Source of the DNA: Tistrella mobilis
GTDB lineage: Bacteria; Pseudomonadota; Alphaproteobacteria; Tistrellales; Tistrellaceae
Assembly: GCF_041468085.1 (NCBI RefSeq)
Contig: NZ_CP121017.1
Coordinates: forward strand, 3,719,501-3,783,500
Length of the DNA stretch: 64,000 nucleotides
Direction of reading: 5' to 3'
Shown: in pieces, positions 46,331 through 54,639 of the stretch
Layout of the letters: every line of letters starts with the position of its first letter
Position numbering within the stretch: position 1 is the stretch's first letter
Notes under the pieces: generated by a model
Database searches by the model: none
Told to the model about the DNA's origin: nothing
Seen by the model: only the letters and a program-made list of their open reading frames with translations
Program-made: the position numbers and the translations under genes

Positions 46331-46746
46331 GCCTGGCCGACCGCCCCCTGCCCAAGCCGACCCCCGAAACCCGGCATTACTGGGAGGGCGCCCGCGAAGG
46401 CCGGCTGGTCCTCCAGTCCTGCCAGGCCTGCACCACCGCCTATTTCCCGCCGCGCCCCTTCTGCCCGCAATGCGGGTCCCGCGACGTGAAAACCTTCGAC
46501 GCCAGCGGCCGCGGCCGGCTGCACAGCTTCATCATCAACCACCTGCCCGCCCCCGGCTATGACGGGCCGTTCATCGTGGCGGCGGTGGAGCTGGAGGAAG
46601 GGCCGCGGATGATGGCCAATATCCTCGACTGCCCGGTCGACCCCGCCGCACTCACCATCGACATGCCGCTTGAGGTGACGTTCGAGCGGCGCACCGACGA
46701 GATCACCGTGCCGCAGTTCCGGCCCGTTCGGGGAGATGCCCGATGA
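46327..46746 (+). CDS. DUF35 zinc-ribbon/OB-fold protein
   Basis: The 139-residue protein has two CxxC-type pairs in LQSCQACTTAYFPPRPFCPQCG (a rubredoxin-like zinc ribbon), then an OB-fold domain (RGRLHSFIINHLPAPGYDGP, VAAVELEEGPRMMANILDC). DUF35 proteins are obligate partners of thiolase-like enzymes such as Ltp2. This gene overlaps both the MaoC gene and the following thiolase gene by four bases, which fits a tight three-gene unit. Confidence 0.88.
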   Translation: MSLADRPLPKPTPETRHYWEGAREGRLVLQSCQACTTAYFPPRPFCPQCGSRDVKTFDASGRGRLHSFIINHLPAPGYDGPFIVAAVELEEGPRMMANILDCPVDPAALTIDMPLEVTFERRTDEITVPQFRPVRGDAR

Positions 46747-47888
46747 CCCGCGCCCGCATCGCCATCGTCGGCGCCGCCGAAACCACCCGCCTCGGCAAGA
46801 TCCCCGACCTCAGCCAGACCGGGCTGCATGCCGATGCCGCCCTGAACGCGCTGGCCGATTGCGGCCTCACCCTTCGCGATGTCGACGGCATCGCCACCGC
46901 CGGCCATGACGCGGCCGAGATCGCCCAGTATCTTGGCATCATCCCCACCTGGCTCGACGGCACCTCGGTCGGCGGCTGCAGCTTCATCGCCCATCTCCGC
47001 CATGCCGCGGCCGCGATCGAGGCCGGGCTGTGCCGCACGGTGCTGATCACCCATGGCGAAAGCGGCCGCAGCAACCATCGCAGCCACCGGCCGATCTTCC
47101 CGGCCATGCAGCAGCAGGAATTCGAAACGCCCTATGGCGTCACCCTGCCGCCGACCCGCTTCACCCTGCCGGTCGCGCGCAAGATGGCGAAGGACGGGCT
47201 GACGGAAGACCAGCTGGCGGCGGTGGCGGTGGCCCAGCGGGACTGGGCGTCGAAGCATCCGCGCGCCGGCTTCCGCGATCCCATCGGCATCGACGACGTG
47301 CTCGGCAGCCGGATGATCGCCTGGCCCTTCCGCCTGCTGATGTGCTGCCTGGTCTCGGACGGCGGCGGTGCATTGGTGTTGACCTCGGCCGATCGGGCGA
47401 AGGATTTCCCGACGAAGCCGGTCTATCTGCGCGGCACCGGCGGTGAAAGCGCCGAAGGGCCGATGGTGTCGCAGATGGAGGATTTCACCTCGTCGCGCGC
47501 CTTCCGCACCTCAGGCCGGCTGGCGTTCGAAAGCGCCGGCATCACCCATGCCGATGTCGACCATCTGATGATCTACGACGCCTTCGCCCATCTGCCGATC
47601 TACGGTCTGGAAGATCTGGGCTTCGTCGGCCGCGGCGAGGGGGGGGCCTTCATCGCCGAGGGCCATACCCGCCCGGGCGGCAGGCTGCCGATGAACACCA
47701 ATGGCGGCGGGTTGAGCTACGCCCATTCGGGCATGTACGGCATGTTCGCCCTGCAGGAAGGCGTGCGCCAGGTCCGCGGCACCTCGCCCGCCCAGGCCGG
47801 CGAGGTGAAGGTCTCGGTCGTCCATGGCGTGGGTGGCATGTTCTCGGCCGCGGCAACCGCGGTGCTGACCTCGGAGGATCGGTGGTGA
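46743..47888 (+). CDS. SCPx/Ltp2-like thiolase-fold enzyme
   Basis: The 381-residue thiolase-fold protein has GTSVGGCSFIAHLRHAA with the first Cys (Cys79), an MLCCLVSDGGGALVLTSADRA block, and NTNGGGLSYAHSGMYGMF in place of the usual NxxGG..HP box. Near the C-terminus the classical second catalytic Cys motif (CxGGG) reads HGVGGMFSA (His361-Gly-Val-Gly-Gly), so that Cys is missing. This is typical of the DUF35-dependent aldolase-type branch (Ltp2), which cleaves steroid side-chain aldol-CoA, rather than of a true thiolase. The role here is inferred. Confidence 0.8.
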   Translation: MTRARIAIVGAAETTRLGKIPDLSQTGLHADAALNALADCGLTLRDVDGIATAGHDAAEIAQYLGIIPTWLDGTSVGGCSFIAHLRHAAAAIEAGLCRTVLITHGESGRSNHRSHRPIFPAMQQQEFETPYGVTLPPTRFTLPVARKMAKDGLTEDQLAAVAVAQRDWASKHPRAGFRDPIGIDDVLGSRMIAWPFRLLMCCLVSDGGGALVLTSADRAKDFPTKPVYLRGTGGESAEGPMVSQMEDFTSSRAFRTSGRLAFESAGITHADVDHLMIYDAFAHLPIYGLEDLGFVGRGEGGAFIAEGHTRPGGRLPMNTNGGGLSYAHSGMYGMFALQEGVRQVRGTSPAQAGEVKVSVVHGVGGMFSAAATAVLTSEDRW

Positions 47889-48676
47889 GCAGGGATTTCG
47901 ACGGCCGCACGGTGGTGGTCTCAGGGGGAACCAGCGGCATCAATCTGGGCATCGCCCGTCATTTCGCCGCGGAAGGGGCGCGGGTCTTCGTGTTCTCGCG
48001 CAGCGCCGACAAGGTCCGGGCAGCCGTGGCGGAACTCACCGGCACCGGCGCCGAGGCCCGGGGCATTGCCGCAGATGTCCGCGATGCGGCGGCGGTCGAG
48101 GCGGCGCTCGCCGCCGCGGCCGACCGCTTCGGGCCGATCGACGTGCTGGTCTCGGGCGCTGCGGGGAATTTCGTCGCCCGCGCCGCCGATATCAGCTCCA
48201 ACGGCTTCCGGGCGGTGCTGGAGATCGACCTGCTCGGCACCCATCACGTGATGCGGGCGGCCTGGCCGCATCTGAGGAAGCCGGGGGCCGTGGTCATCAA
48301 TGTCTCGGCCGCGCAGGCGAGCGTCGCCATGATCGGCCAGGCCCATGTCTGCGCCGCCAAGGCCGGGGTCGACATGATCACTCGGACGCTGGCGCTGGAA
48401 TGGGGCCCGGCGGGGGTGCGGGTGAATTCGGTGGTCCCGGGGCCGATCGCCGATACCGAGGGCGTGCGCCGGCTGATGCCCGACGCCGCGAGCGCGCGCG
48501 CCAAGATGGACGCCATCCCGCTTCGGCGCATGGGCACCACACGGGATGTCGCCGAGCTTTGCGGCTTCCTCGCCTCGGACCGCGCCTCGTGGATCACCGG
48601 CGCGGTGATCCCGGTGGATGGCGGGGCGATCCTGAACCCGATGCCCGGCCGACTTGCCGACGTCGTCGGGGTCTGA
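47885..48676 (+). CDS. SDR family, 2,4-dienoyl-CoA reductase-like
   Basis: The product is a short-chain dehydrogenase of about 263 residues with VVVSGGTSGINLGIARHF. A region starting VSAAQASVAMIGQAHVCAAK lacks the usual Tyr of Tyr-x-x-x-Lys (His-Val-Cys-Ala-Ala-Lys instead). The following LALEWGPAGVRVNSVVPGPI is like peroxisomal 2,4-dienoyl-CoA reductases (DECR2), which also lack the standard Tyr. It would remove a 2,4-diene in unsaturated acyl-CoA. The start is GTG at 47885 with GGAGG upstream, overlapping the thiolase stop. Confidence 0.82.
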   Translation: MSRDFDGRTVVVSGGTSGINLGIARHFAAEGARVFVFSRSADKVRAAVAELTGTGAEARGIAADVRDAAAVEAALAAAADRFGPIDVLVSGAAGNFVARAADISSNGFRAVLEIDLLGTHHVMRAAWPHLRKPGAVVINVSAAQASVAMIGQAHVCAAKAGVDMITRTLALEWGPAGVRVNSVVPGPIADTEGVRRLMPDAASARAKMDAIPLRRMGTTRDVAELCGFLASDRASWITGAVIPVDGGAILNPMPGRLADVVGV

Positions 48677-48712
48677 TCTGAACTCAACTGACAAGACCAG
48701 GGAAACGCCACC

Positions 48713-50254
48713 ATGCCTCAGCCACAGTTGATTCCGCCCGAGATTCCGGGCGAAGCCTTCATCGGCTTTGCCCGTCGTCTGGCAACCAATGCCGCCCGCT
48801 TCCCGGGCGCACCGGCGGTGATCGACGAAAATCGCCGCCTCGACTGGGGCAGTTTCGCAGAACTGGTCGCCCGCATTGCCGGCGGGCTGACGATGCACGG
48901 CATCGGCCGTGGCGACATGGTGGCAACTCTCGCCTCGAACTCGGTTGAACATATCGCGGTCTATTGCGCGATCATCCACGCCGGCGCCTGCGTGGTGCCG
49001 CTGCCCTGGAGCGCCACCGAGGCGGCGCTGCAACTGATGCTCAAGGATTGCGGCGCCCGCATCCTGTTCGCCTCGGCCGCCCATGCCGAAACGGCCGGCC
49101 GGCTCGGTGCCGACGAACTGGTGATGGTCGACGCGCTGGAAGACTGGATCGGCGGGGCCCCGGCCATCCCGCCGGTCGAGGTTCTGCCGACCGATCCGAT
49201 CAACATGATCTATTCCTCGGGCACGACCGGCGCGCCCAAGGGCATCGTGCACGACCAGCGCTTCCGGGCGCGCCAGGCCGGGCGGGTCGCGCAATATGGC
49301 GTGAGGCCGGGCGCACGGTCGCTGATCTCGACGCCACTCTATTCCAACACCACGCTGTTCCTGGCCCTGCCGACCCTCGCGAGCGGGGCCACCCTGATCT
49401 CGATGAGCAGGTTCGACACGACGCGCTTCCTGGAGGTCGCCCAAGTCGAACATGTGACCCATGCCGTGCTGGTGCCGGTGCAATACATGCGGCTGATGGA
49501 CACGCCCGGCTTCGATACGGCCGATCTTTCCGCTTTCGTCTGCAAATTCTCCACCTCGGCGCCGCTGCCGGCCGCGATGAAGGCGCAGGTGATGGCGCGC
49601 TGGCCCGGCAATCTGATCGAGCTCTATGGCATGACCGAAGGCGGGGTGTCGGTGATGCTGGACTGTGCCGCCCATCCCGACAAGCTCGACACCGTCGGCC
49701 GACCGTCTCCCGGTGCCGATATCCGGATCATCGACGAGGACGGCAACGAGCTGCCGCCGGGGGCCTTCGGCGAGATCGTCGGCCGCTCCGGCGCGATGAT
49801 GCAGCGCTATCACAACCAGCCGGAGAAAACCGCCGAGATCATCTGGCGGAGCCCGGAGGGGCTGGATTTCATACGCTCGGGCGATATGGGCCGTTTCGAC
49901 GCCGACGGCTTCCTGCAGCTGCTCGACCGCAAGAAGGACATGATCATCTCGGGTGGCTTCAACATCTATGCGACCGACCTGGAGGCAGCGCTGCGCAGCC
50001 ACCCGGCCGTGGCCGATGTGGCGGTGATCGGCGTGCCGAGCGATGCCTGGGGCGAAACCCCGCTCGGCCTGGTGGTGCTGCGGCCGGGCCATGATGCCAC
50101 GCCCCAGGCGCTTTGCGACCACGCGAATGCGCAGCTGGGCAAGACCCAGCGGCTGTCGGCGGTGGAACTGCGCGACAGCCTGCCGCGCAGCGAGATCGGC
50201 AAGGTGCTGAAGCGGGAACTGCGCGCGCCCTATTGGGCGAAGACGACCGCCTGA
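48713..50254 (+). CDS. AMP-dependent acyl-CoA synthetase
   Basis: The 513-residue adenylating enzyme has INMIYSSGTTGAPKGIVHDQ (ATP loop), YGMTEGGVSV, SGDMGRFDADGFLQLLDRKK and the C-terminal PRSEIGKVLKREL with the catalytic Lys. It activates a carboxylate substrate for this pathway; the second acyl-CoA synthetase at 39736 serves the divergent operon. It is the last gene of the plus-strand unit and is followed by a hairpin. Confidence 0.9.
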   Translation: MPQPQLIPPEIPGEAFIGFARRLATNAARFPGAPAVIDENRRLDWGSFAELVARIAGGLTMHGIGRGDMVATLASNSVEHIAVYCAIIHAGACVVPLPWSATEAALQLMLKDCGARILFASAAHAETAGRLGADELVMVDALEDWIGGAPAIPPVEVLPTDPINMIYSSGTTGAPKGIVHDQRFRARQAGRVAQYGVRPGARSLISTPLYSNTTLFLALPTLASGATLISMSRFDTTRFLEVAQVEHVTHAVLVPVQYMRLMDTPGFDTADLSAFVCKFSTSAPLPAAMKAQVMARWPGNLIELYGMTEGGVSVMLDCAAHPDKLDTVGRPSPGADIRIIDEDGNELPPGAFGEIVGRSGAMMQRYHNQPEKTAEIIWRSPEGLDFIRSGDMGRFDADGFLQLLDRKKDMIISGGFNIYATDLEAALRSHPAVADVAVIGVPSDAWGETPLGLVVLRPGHDATPQALCDHANAQLGKTQRLSAVELRDSLPRSEIGKVLKRELRAPYWAKTTA

Positions 50255-50259
50255 ACGCA

Positions 50260-50291
50260 GAACGCCCCGGCCCGCATGAGCAGGCCGGGGC
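50260..50291. terminator. Hairpin between convergent AMP-ligase and cysNC genes
   Basis: An 11-bp perfect stem (ACGCCCCGGCC / GGCCGGGGCGT) with a 10-base loop starts five bases after the ligase stop codon and lies before the cysNC stop. There is no T-run, so termination may be imperfect. Confidence 0.55.
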
Positions 50292-50328
50292 GTCGGTCTT
50301 CGGCGGCACGGATGGCCAGCCGCGGCGG

Positions 50329-52260
50329 TCAGCGCGTGATGGTGAAGCGTCGCTCGATATAGTCCATCACCGACTGCACCGCCTCTTCGATCGACAGGCG
50401 GCCGGTGTCGACCACCAGCTCGGGCGCCGCCGGCGGCTCGTAAGGGGCGTCGATGCCGGTGAAGTCGCGGATCTCGCCGCGCCGCGCCTTGGCATAGAGC
50501 CCCTTCGGGTCGCGGCCCTCGCAGACATCCAGATCGGCGCGGACATGGACCTCGTGGAAGCCCGCCCCGGCCGCAGCCCGGGCCCGCTCGCGATCGGCCC
50601 TGTAGGGCGAGATGAAGGCGGTCAGCACCAGGAAGCCGGCTTCGGCGAAGAGCGCCGCGACCTCACCCACCCGGCGGATGTTTTCGGTGCGATCCTCGGG
50701 GCTGAAGCCCAGATTGGCGTTCAGGCCGTGGCGGACATTGTCGCCGTCGAGCACGAAGACCTGATACCCCTTGGCGAAGAGCCGCTGCTCCAGCTCGATC
50801 GCCAGCGTCGACTTGCCGGCGCCCGACAGGCCGGTCAGCCAGAGCACGCCGCCGGTATGGCCGTTGCGCCGCGCCCGCGCCTCGGCGGTCACCCGGTGTT
50901 CGACCGCGGTGATGTTGGTCGATTTGCGGGTCACGGCACTACGCTGATCGGGATAACCGTCCATCGAGATGATGCCGCCGCCGACGGTGTCGTAATCCTC
51001 GATCAGCACGAAGCGGCCGGTATTGGGCAGGTCGCGGAACTCGTCGAGCGCCAGCAGGCCGCGCGACCGCAGCACCACCTCGGCGACGGCGTTGCGCTCC
51101 ACCGCCTGGTGCCGATCGCCCTGATCGGCACCGGCCAGACTGCCGGCATCGATCACCTTCTCGATCCGGTCGACCGTCACCCGCACCTGGCGGGTGGCGA
51201 GCTTCATCAGATAGCCGGCCCCGACGGTGAGCGGGGTACGCCCCAGCCAGAACAGCCGGGCGCGGAACACGTCGGTCTCGACCGGCGGGTTCTCTGCATG
51301 GCTGATCACGTCGCCGCGTTCGATGAAGATCTGCTCGTCGAAGGTGATGCCGACACTGCGGCCGGTCCCGGCCGCCACGGGCGGCACGCCCTTGCCCCAA
51401 TGCTCGATCGAGCGCACCCGCACGGTCTTGTTGGCGGGGGAGACCATGATCGTGTCGCCGACCGCCAGCCGGCCGCTTTCGATCCGGCCGACGATGATCC
51501 GGCGCTCGTCGAATTTGTAGACATCTTGCACCGGCAGGCGCAGCGGCCGGTCGTCGAGCGCCGGGGACGGCACGAAGCCGTCCAGCGCCTCCAGCACGGT
51601 GGGACCGCCATACCATGGCATGGTTCCGGTCGCACGGTCGACGATGTTGCCGCCCTCGCGCGCCGCCACCGGCACGAAATGGGTGGCCGTCACCCCGATC
51701 CCGGCCAGATAGTCGGTGTATTCGGCGACCACCGCGTCATAGCGGGCCTGGTCATAGCCGACCAGATCCATCTTGTTGACGACCACCGCGATCTGGCGAA
51801 GCCCCAGCAGGTGCAGCAGATAGCCGTGGCGGCGCGACTGCTCGCGCACGCCTTCGGCGGCATCGATCACCAGCACCGCGGCCTCGGCCGCGGCGGCGCC
51901 GGTGATCATGTTCTTCAGGAATTCCTTGTGCCCCGGCGCGTCGATGATGACGTAGTCGCGCAGCGCGGACTTGAACCAGATCTGGGCCGAATCGATGGTG
52001 ATGCCCTGGTCGCGCTCGGCCTTGAGCGCGTCCATGACGAAGGACCATTCGAAAGGCATGCCCCGGCGCTCGCTCATCGCGCGGATCGCATCGACCCGGC
52101 CTTCGGGCAGCGAGCCGCTGTCGTTGAGCAGGCGGCCGACCAGGGTCGACTTGCCATGATCGACATGGCCGACGATCACGATGCGCATCAGCCGGCGTTC
52201 GGTCGCAATACGCAGATCCTCGTCTTGCGCCAGGACGGGCTGGAGGGTATCGGCAGTCAT
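50329..52260 (-). CDS. cysNC: CysN-CysC fusion: ATP sulfurylase large subunit / APS kinase (NodQ type)
   Basis: The 643-residue product has an N-terminal GTPase (GHVDHGKSTLVGRLL, DAPGHKEFLKNM, VNKMDLVGYD) that drives ATP sulfurylase (CysN). A C-terminal APS kinase (CysC) follows, with GLSGAGKSTLAIELEQRLF and FLVLTAFISPYRADR. The enzyme makes APS and then PAPS from sulfate. The start is the ATG at 52260; an upstream in-frame extension to 52374 is not conserved. It follows cysD with a 19-base gap, so the two subunits come from one transcript. Confidence 0.94.
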   Translation of the reverse strand: MTADTLQPVLAQDEDLRIATERRLMRIVIVGHVDHGKSTLVGRLLNDSGSLPEGRVDAIRAMSERRGMPFEWSFVMDALKAERDQGITIDSAQIWFKSALRDYVIIDAPGHKEFLKNMITGAAAAEAAVLVIDAAEGVREQSRRHGYLLHLLGLRQIAVVVNKMDLVGYDQARYDAVVAEYTDYLAGIGVTATHFVPVAAREGGNIVDRATGTMPWYGGPTVLEALDGFVPSPALDDRPLRLPVQDVYKFDERRIIVGRIESGRLAVGDTIMVSPANKTVRVRSIEHWGKGVPPVAAGTGRSVGITFDEQIFIERGDVISHAENPPVETDVFRARLFWLGRTPLTVGAGYLMKLATRQVRVTVDRIEKVIDAGSLAGADQGDRHQAVERNAVAEVVLRSRGLLALDEFRDLPNTGRFVLIEDYDTVGGGIISMDGYPDQRSAVTRKSTNITAVEHRVTAEARARRNGHTGGVLWLTGLSGAGKSTLAIELEQRLFAKGYQVFVLDGDNVRHGLNANLGFSPEDRTENIRRVGEVAALFAEAGFLVLTAFISPYRADRERARAAAGAGFHEVHVRADLDVCEGRDPKGLYAKARRGEIRDFTGIDAPYEPPAAPELVVDTGRLSIEEAVQSVMDYIERRFTITR

Positions 52261-52279
52261 GGGCTGGGCTCCGTCCCGA

Positions 52280-53083
52280 TCACATATAGCCTTCGGCGCG
52301 CAGGCGCTCGAAGGCATCTTCGGATTCCTTGTCCTGGGCACGGCCGGCGCGCTCGGAGGTGCGGGTGGTTTCAAGCTCCGCCACGATCTCGGCCACGGTC
52401 GATGCCGTGCTGCGGATCGGCAGGGTGCAGGGCGCGCAGCCGAGCGAGCGGTAGCGCAGCCCTTCCTGATTGGCGAAATAGAGGTTCACCACCGGGATCT
52501 CCTCGCGCTGGATGTAGCGCCAGATGTCGACCTCGGTCCAGTGCAGCAACGGGTGGATGCGTACCGAGGTGCCGGCCGGGAATTCGGTCTTGAACTGGTC
52601 CCAGAACTCCGGCGGCTGGTCCTTGACGTTCCAGGCATTGTCCTGGCCGCGCGGGCTGAACACGCGCTCCTTCGCGCGCGTACCCTCTTCGTCGCGGCGG
52701 ATGCCGGCGATGACGCCGGTGAAGCCGTGGGTGTCGAGCAGCGACTTCAGCCCCTCGGTCTTCAGCGCCGAGCAGCAGACCACGCGGCCGCGGGTGTGGT
52801 TCATGCCCGCGTCCAGCGCCGCACGGTTCTGGCCGACGATCAGGTTCAGCCCCCATTCCCGCGCCATCCGGTCGCGAAATTCGATCATCTCGGGGATCTT
52901 GTACGAGGTGTCGACGTGGAGCACGGGGAAAGGCACATGGCCGAAGAAGGCCTTGCGGGCCAGCCAGACCATGACATTGCTGTCCTTGCCGATCGACCAC
53001 AGCATGGCGAGCCTGTCGATGCGGTTGAACGCCTCGCGCAGGATGTAGATGCTCTGCGCCTCAAGACGGTCGAGATGATCCAT
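52280..53083 (-). CDS. cysD: Sulfate adenylyltransferase small subunit
   Basis: The 267-residue protein is the PAPS-reductase-like subunit of ATP sulfurylase. It has [72 protein letters not shown] and [13 protein letters not shown]. It makes APS from ATP and sulfate with CysN. It is the first gene of the sulfate-activation operon, with the promoter in 53084-53351, shared with the YjbF-like gene on the other strand. Confidence 0.95.
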   Translation of the reverse strand: MDHLDRLEAQSIYILREAFNRIDRLAMLWSIGKDSNVMVWLARKAFFGHVPFPVLHVDTSYKIPEMIEFRDRMAREWGLNLIVGQNRAALDAGMNHTRGRVVCCSALKTEGLKSLLDTHGFTGVIAGIRRDEEGTRAKERVFSPRGQDNAWNVKDQPPEFWDQFKTEFPAGTSVRIHPLLHWTEVDIWRYIQREEIPVVNLYFANQEGLRYRSLGCAPCTLPIRSTASTVAEIVAELETTRTSERAGRAQDKESEDAFERLRAEGYM

Positions 53084-53351
53084 GGAATCCTTCGCTCCTC
53101 ATGCCCAGGCTGGCGTCGGCGAACGAGGCTGGCGGACAGGCGGGCGGGGTTCGGGTGCGGACGGGTGGATGTGGTTTCCGGCCCCACAGAAATCATGTTC
53201 CCGGCAGATTGTCCAGGCCCTAATCGGGTATTGATTTATTTAACCAGAAATATTTGTGTTTTTGATGCCGGGGGCGGATGCTGCATCGCGGGCGCGGATG
53301 CTGTAGCTTTGGCGCGCTTTCCATGCGATGCGACCAGAGGGCCCGCCTGAC
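53084..53351. promoter_or_regulatory. Divergent promoter region between cysD and the YjbF-like gene
   Basis: This region has an AT-rich core (53226-53265) in a GC-rich setting and no gene. Two exact GCGGATGCTG copies occur at 53274 and 53294, spaced by 20 bases (about two helical turns), near the lipoprotein gene. I could not place a convincing -35/-10 pair by eye. Confidence 0.45.
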
Positions 53352-54032
53352 ATGAGCCGTTCTGCCATGAGCCACGTCCGTTCGATCCTGCTCCTGCTGC
53401 CGGCCCTGCTGCTCGCCGCCTGCACGGATAAGGGGGAGCTGCCTGCCCCCTTCGACACATTGGATGCGGTGTTCTTCCCCCAGTCGGCACCGTCTGCCGA
53501 CGAGATCGATGTCGACAAGCTGCCGGTGGCGGCGATCCTGGTGGAATTCGGCCGCGGGTCGGCCCGAGTGGCCTTGGCCGACACCCGTGACGGCACGCTG
53601 ATCTGGCGCGCCCGCGACCGGGCCGAGATCCATACCCGCAACGGCATCCTGGTGCGCACGGTGGGCCTGCCAGACGATGTGCGGGTGATCCGCTTCGACG
53701 GCCTGCCGCCTGGCGCCCGCACGCCGGTGCCCGCCGCCGCCGGTGCCGGTACCTATGTCCGGATCTTCGACATGCCCGACCGGCGCCTTTACGGCGCACG
53801 GGCCGATTGCAGCCTGGCGGAGGTCGGCCAGGAGCCGGTGAAAGTGGGCAAGTACGAATTCGGCACCGTGGTCTATGACGAAAGCTGCACGGTCGAGGCA
53901 CTCGGCTGGCAATACACCAACCGCTACTGGTACGAGCCCGACAGCAAGCGGATCTGGCGGAGCACCCAGCGCCTGTCCCGCGAGTTGGGCGATATGGAGA
54001 TCACCCTGCTGCGGCCGGCGCAGATCCCGTAA
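53352..54032 (+). CDS. YjbF/GfcB-like exopolysaccharide lipoprotein
   Basis: The 226-residue product has a lipoprotein signal with lipobox LLLAAC (Cys24). The rest is a mostly beta domain containing RVALADTRDGTLIWRARDR, YWYEPDSKRIWRS and a C-terminal ITLLRPAQIP. Size, lipobox and the WYxPxSxRIWRS-type segment resemble YjbF/GfcB lipoproteins of the yjbEFGH/group 4 capsule systems. That family assignment is by pattern and moderately sure. A YjbE-like small protein follows on the other strand, and a YjbH-like protein lies at 21-24 kb. Confidence 0.65.
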   Translation: MSRSAMSHVRSILLLLPALLLAACTDKGELPAPFDTLDAVFFPQSAPSADEIDVDKLPVAAILVEFGRGSARVALADTRDGTLIWRARDRAEIHTRNGILVRTVGLPDDVRVIRFDGLPPGARTPVPAAAGAGTYVRIFDMPDRRLYGARADCSLAEVGQEPVKVGKYEFGTVVYDESCTVEALGWQYTNRYWYEPDSKRIWRSTQRLSRELGDMEITLLRPAQIP

Positions 54033-54070
54033 CACCGCACTCCGCACAGGCATCGTTGACCGGCAACAAG

Positions 54071-54100
54071 AAAGGGCGGTCCCTTGCGGGACCGCCCTTT
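54071..54100. terminator. Bidirectional terminator between YjbF- and YjbE-like genes
   Basis: A 13-bp stem (AAAGGGCGGTCCC / GGGACCGCCCTTT) with a TTGC loop has A-rich left and T-rich right ends. It lies between the convergent stops. Confidence 0.8.
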
Positions 54101-54122
54101 CCGTCGTCGCGTCGACAGGCAA

Positions 54123-54374
54123 TCAGCGGGTGCTGGTCGCCGTCGAGGTCGAGGTCGACGAGCCGCTGTCGTCGTCGTCCGAAGCGATCACGGCGATCGC
54201 CACGGCGGCGGCAGCGCCACCACCGACGGCCAGGCCGGTCAGCTCGTCGTCGAACAGATAGCCCGCCTCATCGTCGTTGTTGTTCGCCGGCGGCGGAGTC
54301 TGCGCCAGCGCAATGCCGGCCGAACCCGCCAGAGCGAGTGCGACCGCAAGAGCGCGGATCGAGGTCTTGATCAT
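54123..54374 (-). CDS. Small YjbE/GfcA-like secreted protein with Ser/Thr-rich tail
   Basis: The 83-residue product has a Sec signal peptide (cleavage near GIALAQT) and a short hydrophobic Gly/Ala segment (LAVGGGAAAAVAIAVIA). The tail is an acidic run DDDD and then a Ser/Thr-rich end (SGSSTSTSTATSTR). This matches the shape of YjbE, a small exopolysaccharide-linked protein with a Gly/Ala helix and a Thr-rich tail. A GGAG at 8-base spacing precedes the ATG. It has its own promoter (54421-54450) and is convergent with the YjbF-like gene. Confidence 0.65.
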   Translation of the reverse strand: MIKTSIRALAVALALAGSAGIALAQTPPPANNNDDEAGYLFDDELTGLAVGGGAAAAVAIAVIASDDDDSGSSTSTSTATSTR

Positions 54375-54420
54375 GATATGATCTCCGATATTCCCCATGG
54401 GGTAGGTGCTAGCGTTAACA

Positions 54421-54450
54421 GTTATACGGCACGCGCGTGCCGCCGGGCAA
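54421..54450 (-). promoter_or_regulatory. Promoter of the YjbE-like gene, spacer occupied by a palindrome
   Basis: On the minus strand TTGCCC (54445-54450) and TATAAC (54421-54426) are spaced by 18 bases. The spacer contains a perfect 16-base palindrome, CGGCACGCGCGTGCCG (54427-54442). A protein bound there would cover both promoter boxes, so it is a candidate operator. Confidence 0.55.
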
Positions 54451-54639
54451 CCCGATACCGTGTCGCAATACCCATGCTGCATTGCACCGTAAGGTGGAGT
54501 CTACCCCCGGTGCGGGCCGGAGAGTGTGAGTTTTCCGCGGCACGGGCCGATTGATTGCAGAGATGCAACAGGTTATGCAGAAACGCCGACCGGCGCAGGG
54601 CCGGTATGACAGATGGCGCAGCAGTGCAGGAGAAATGCC

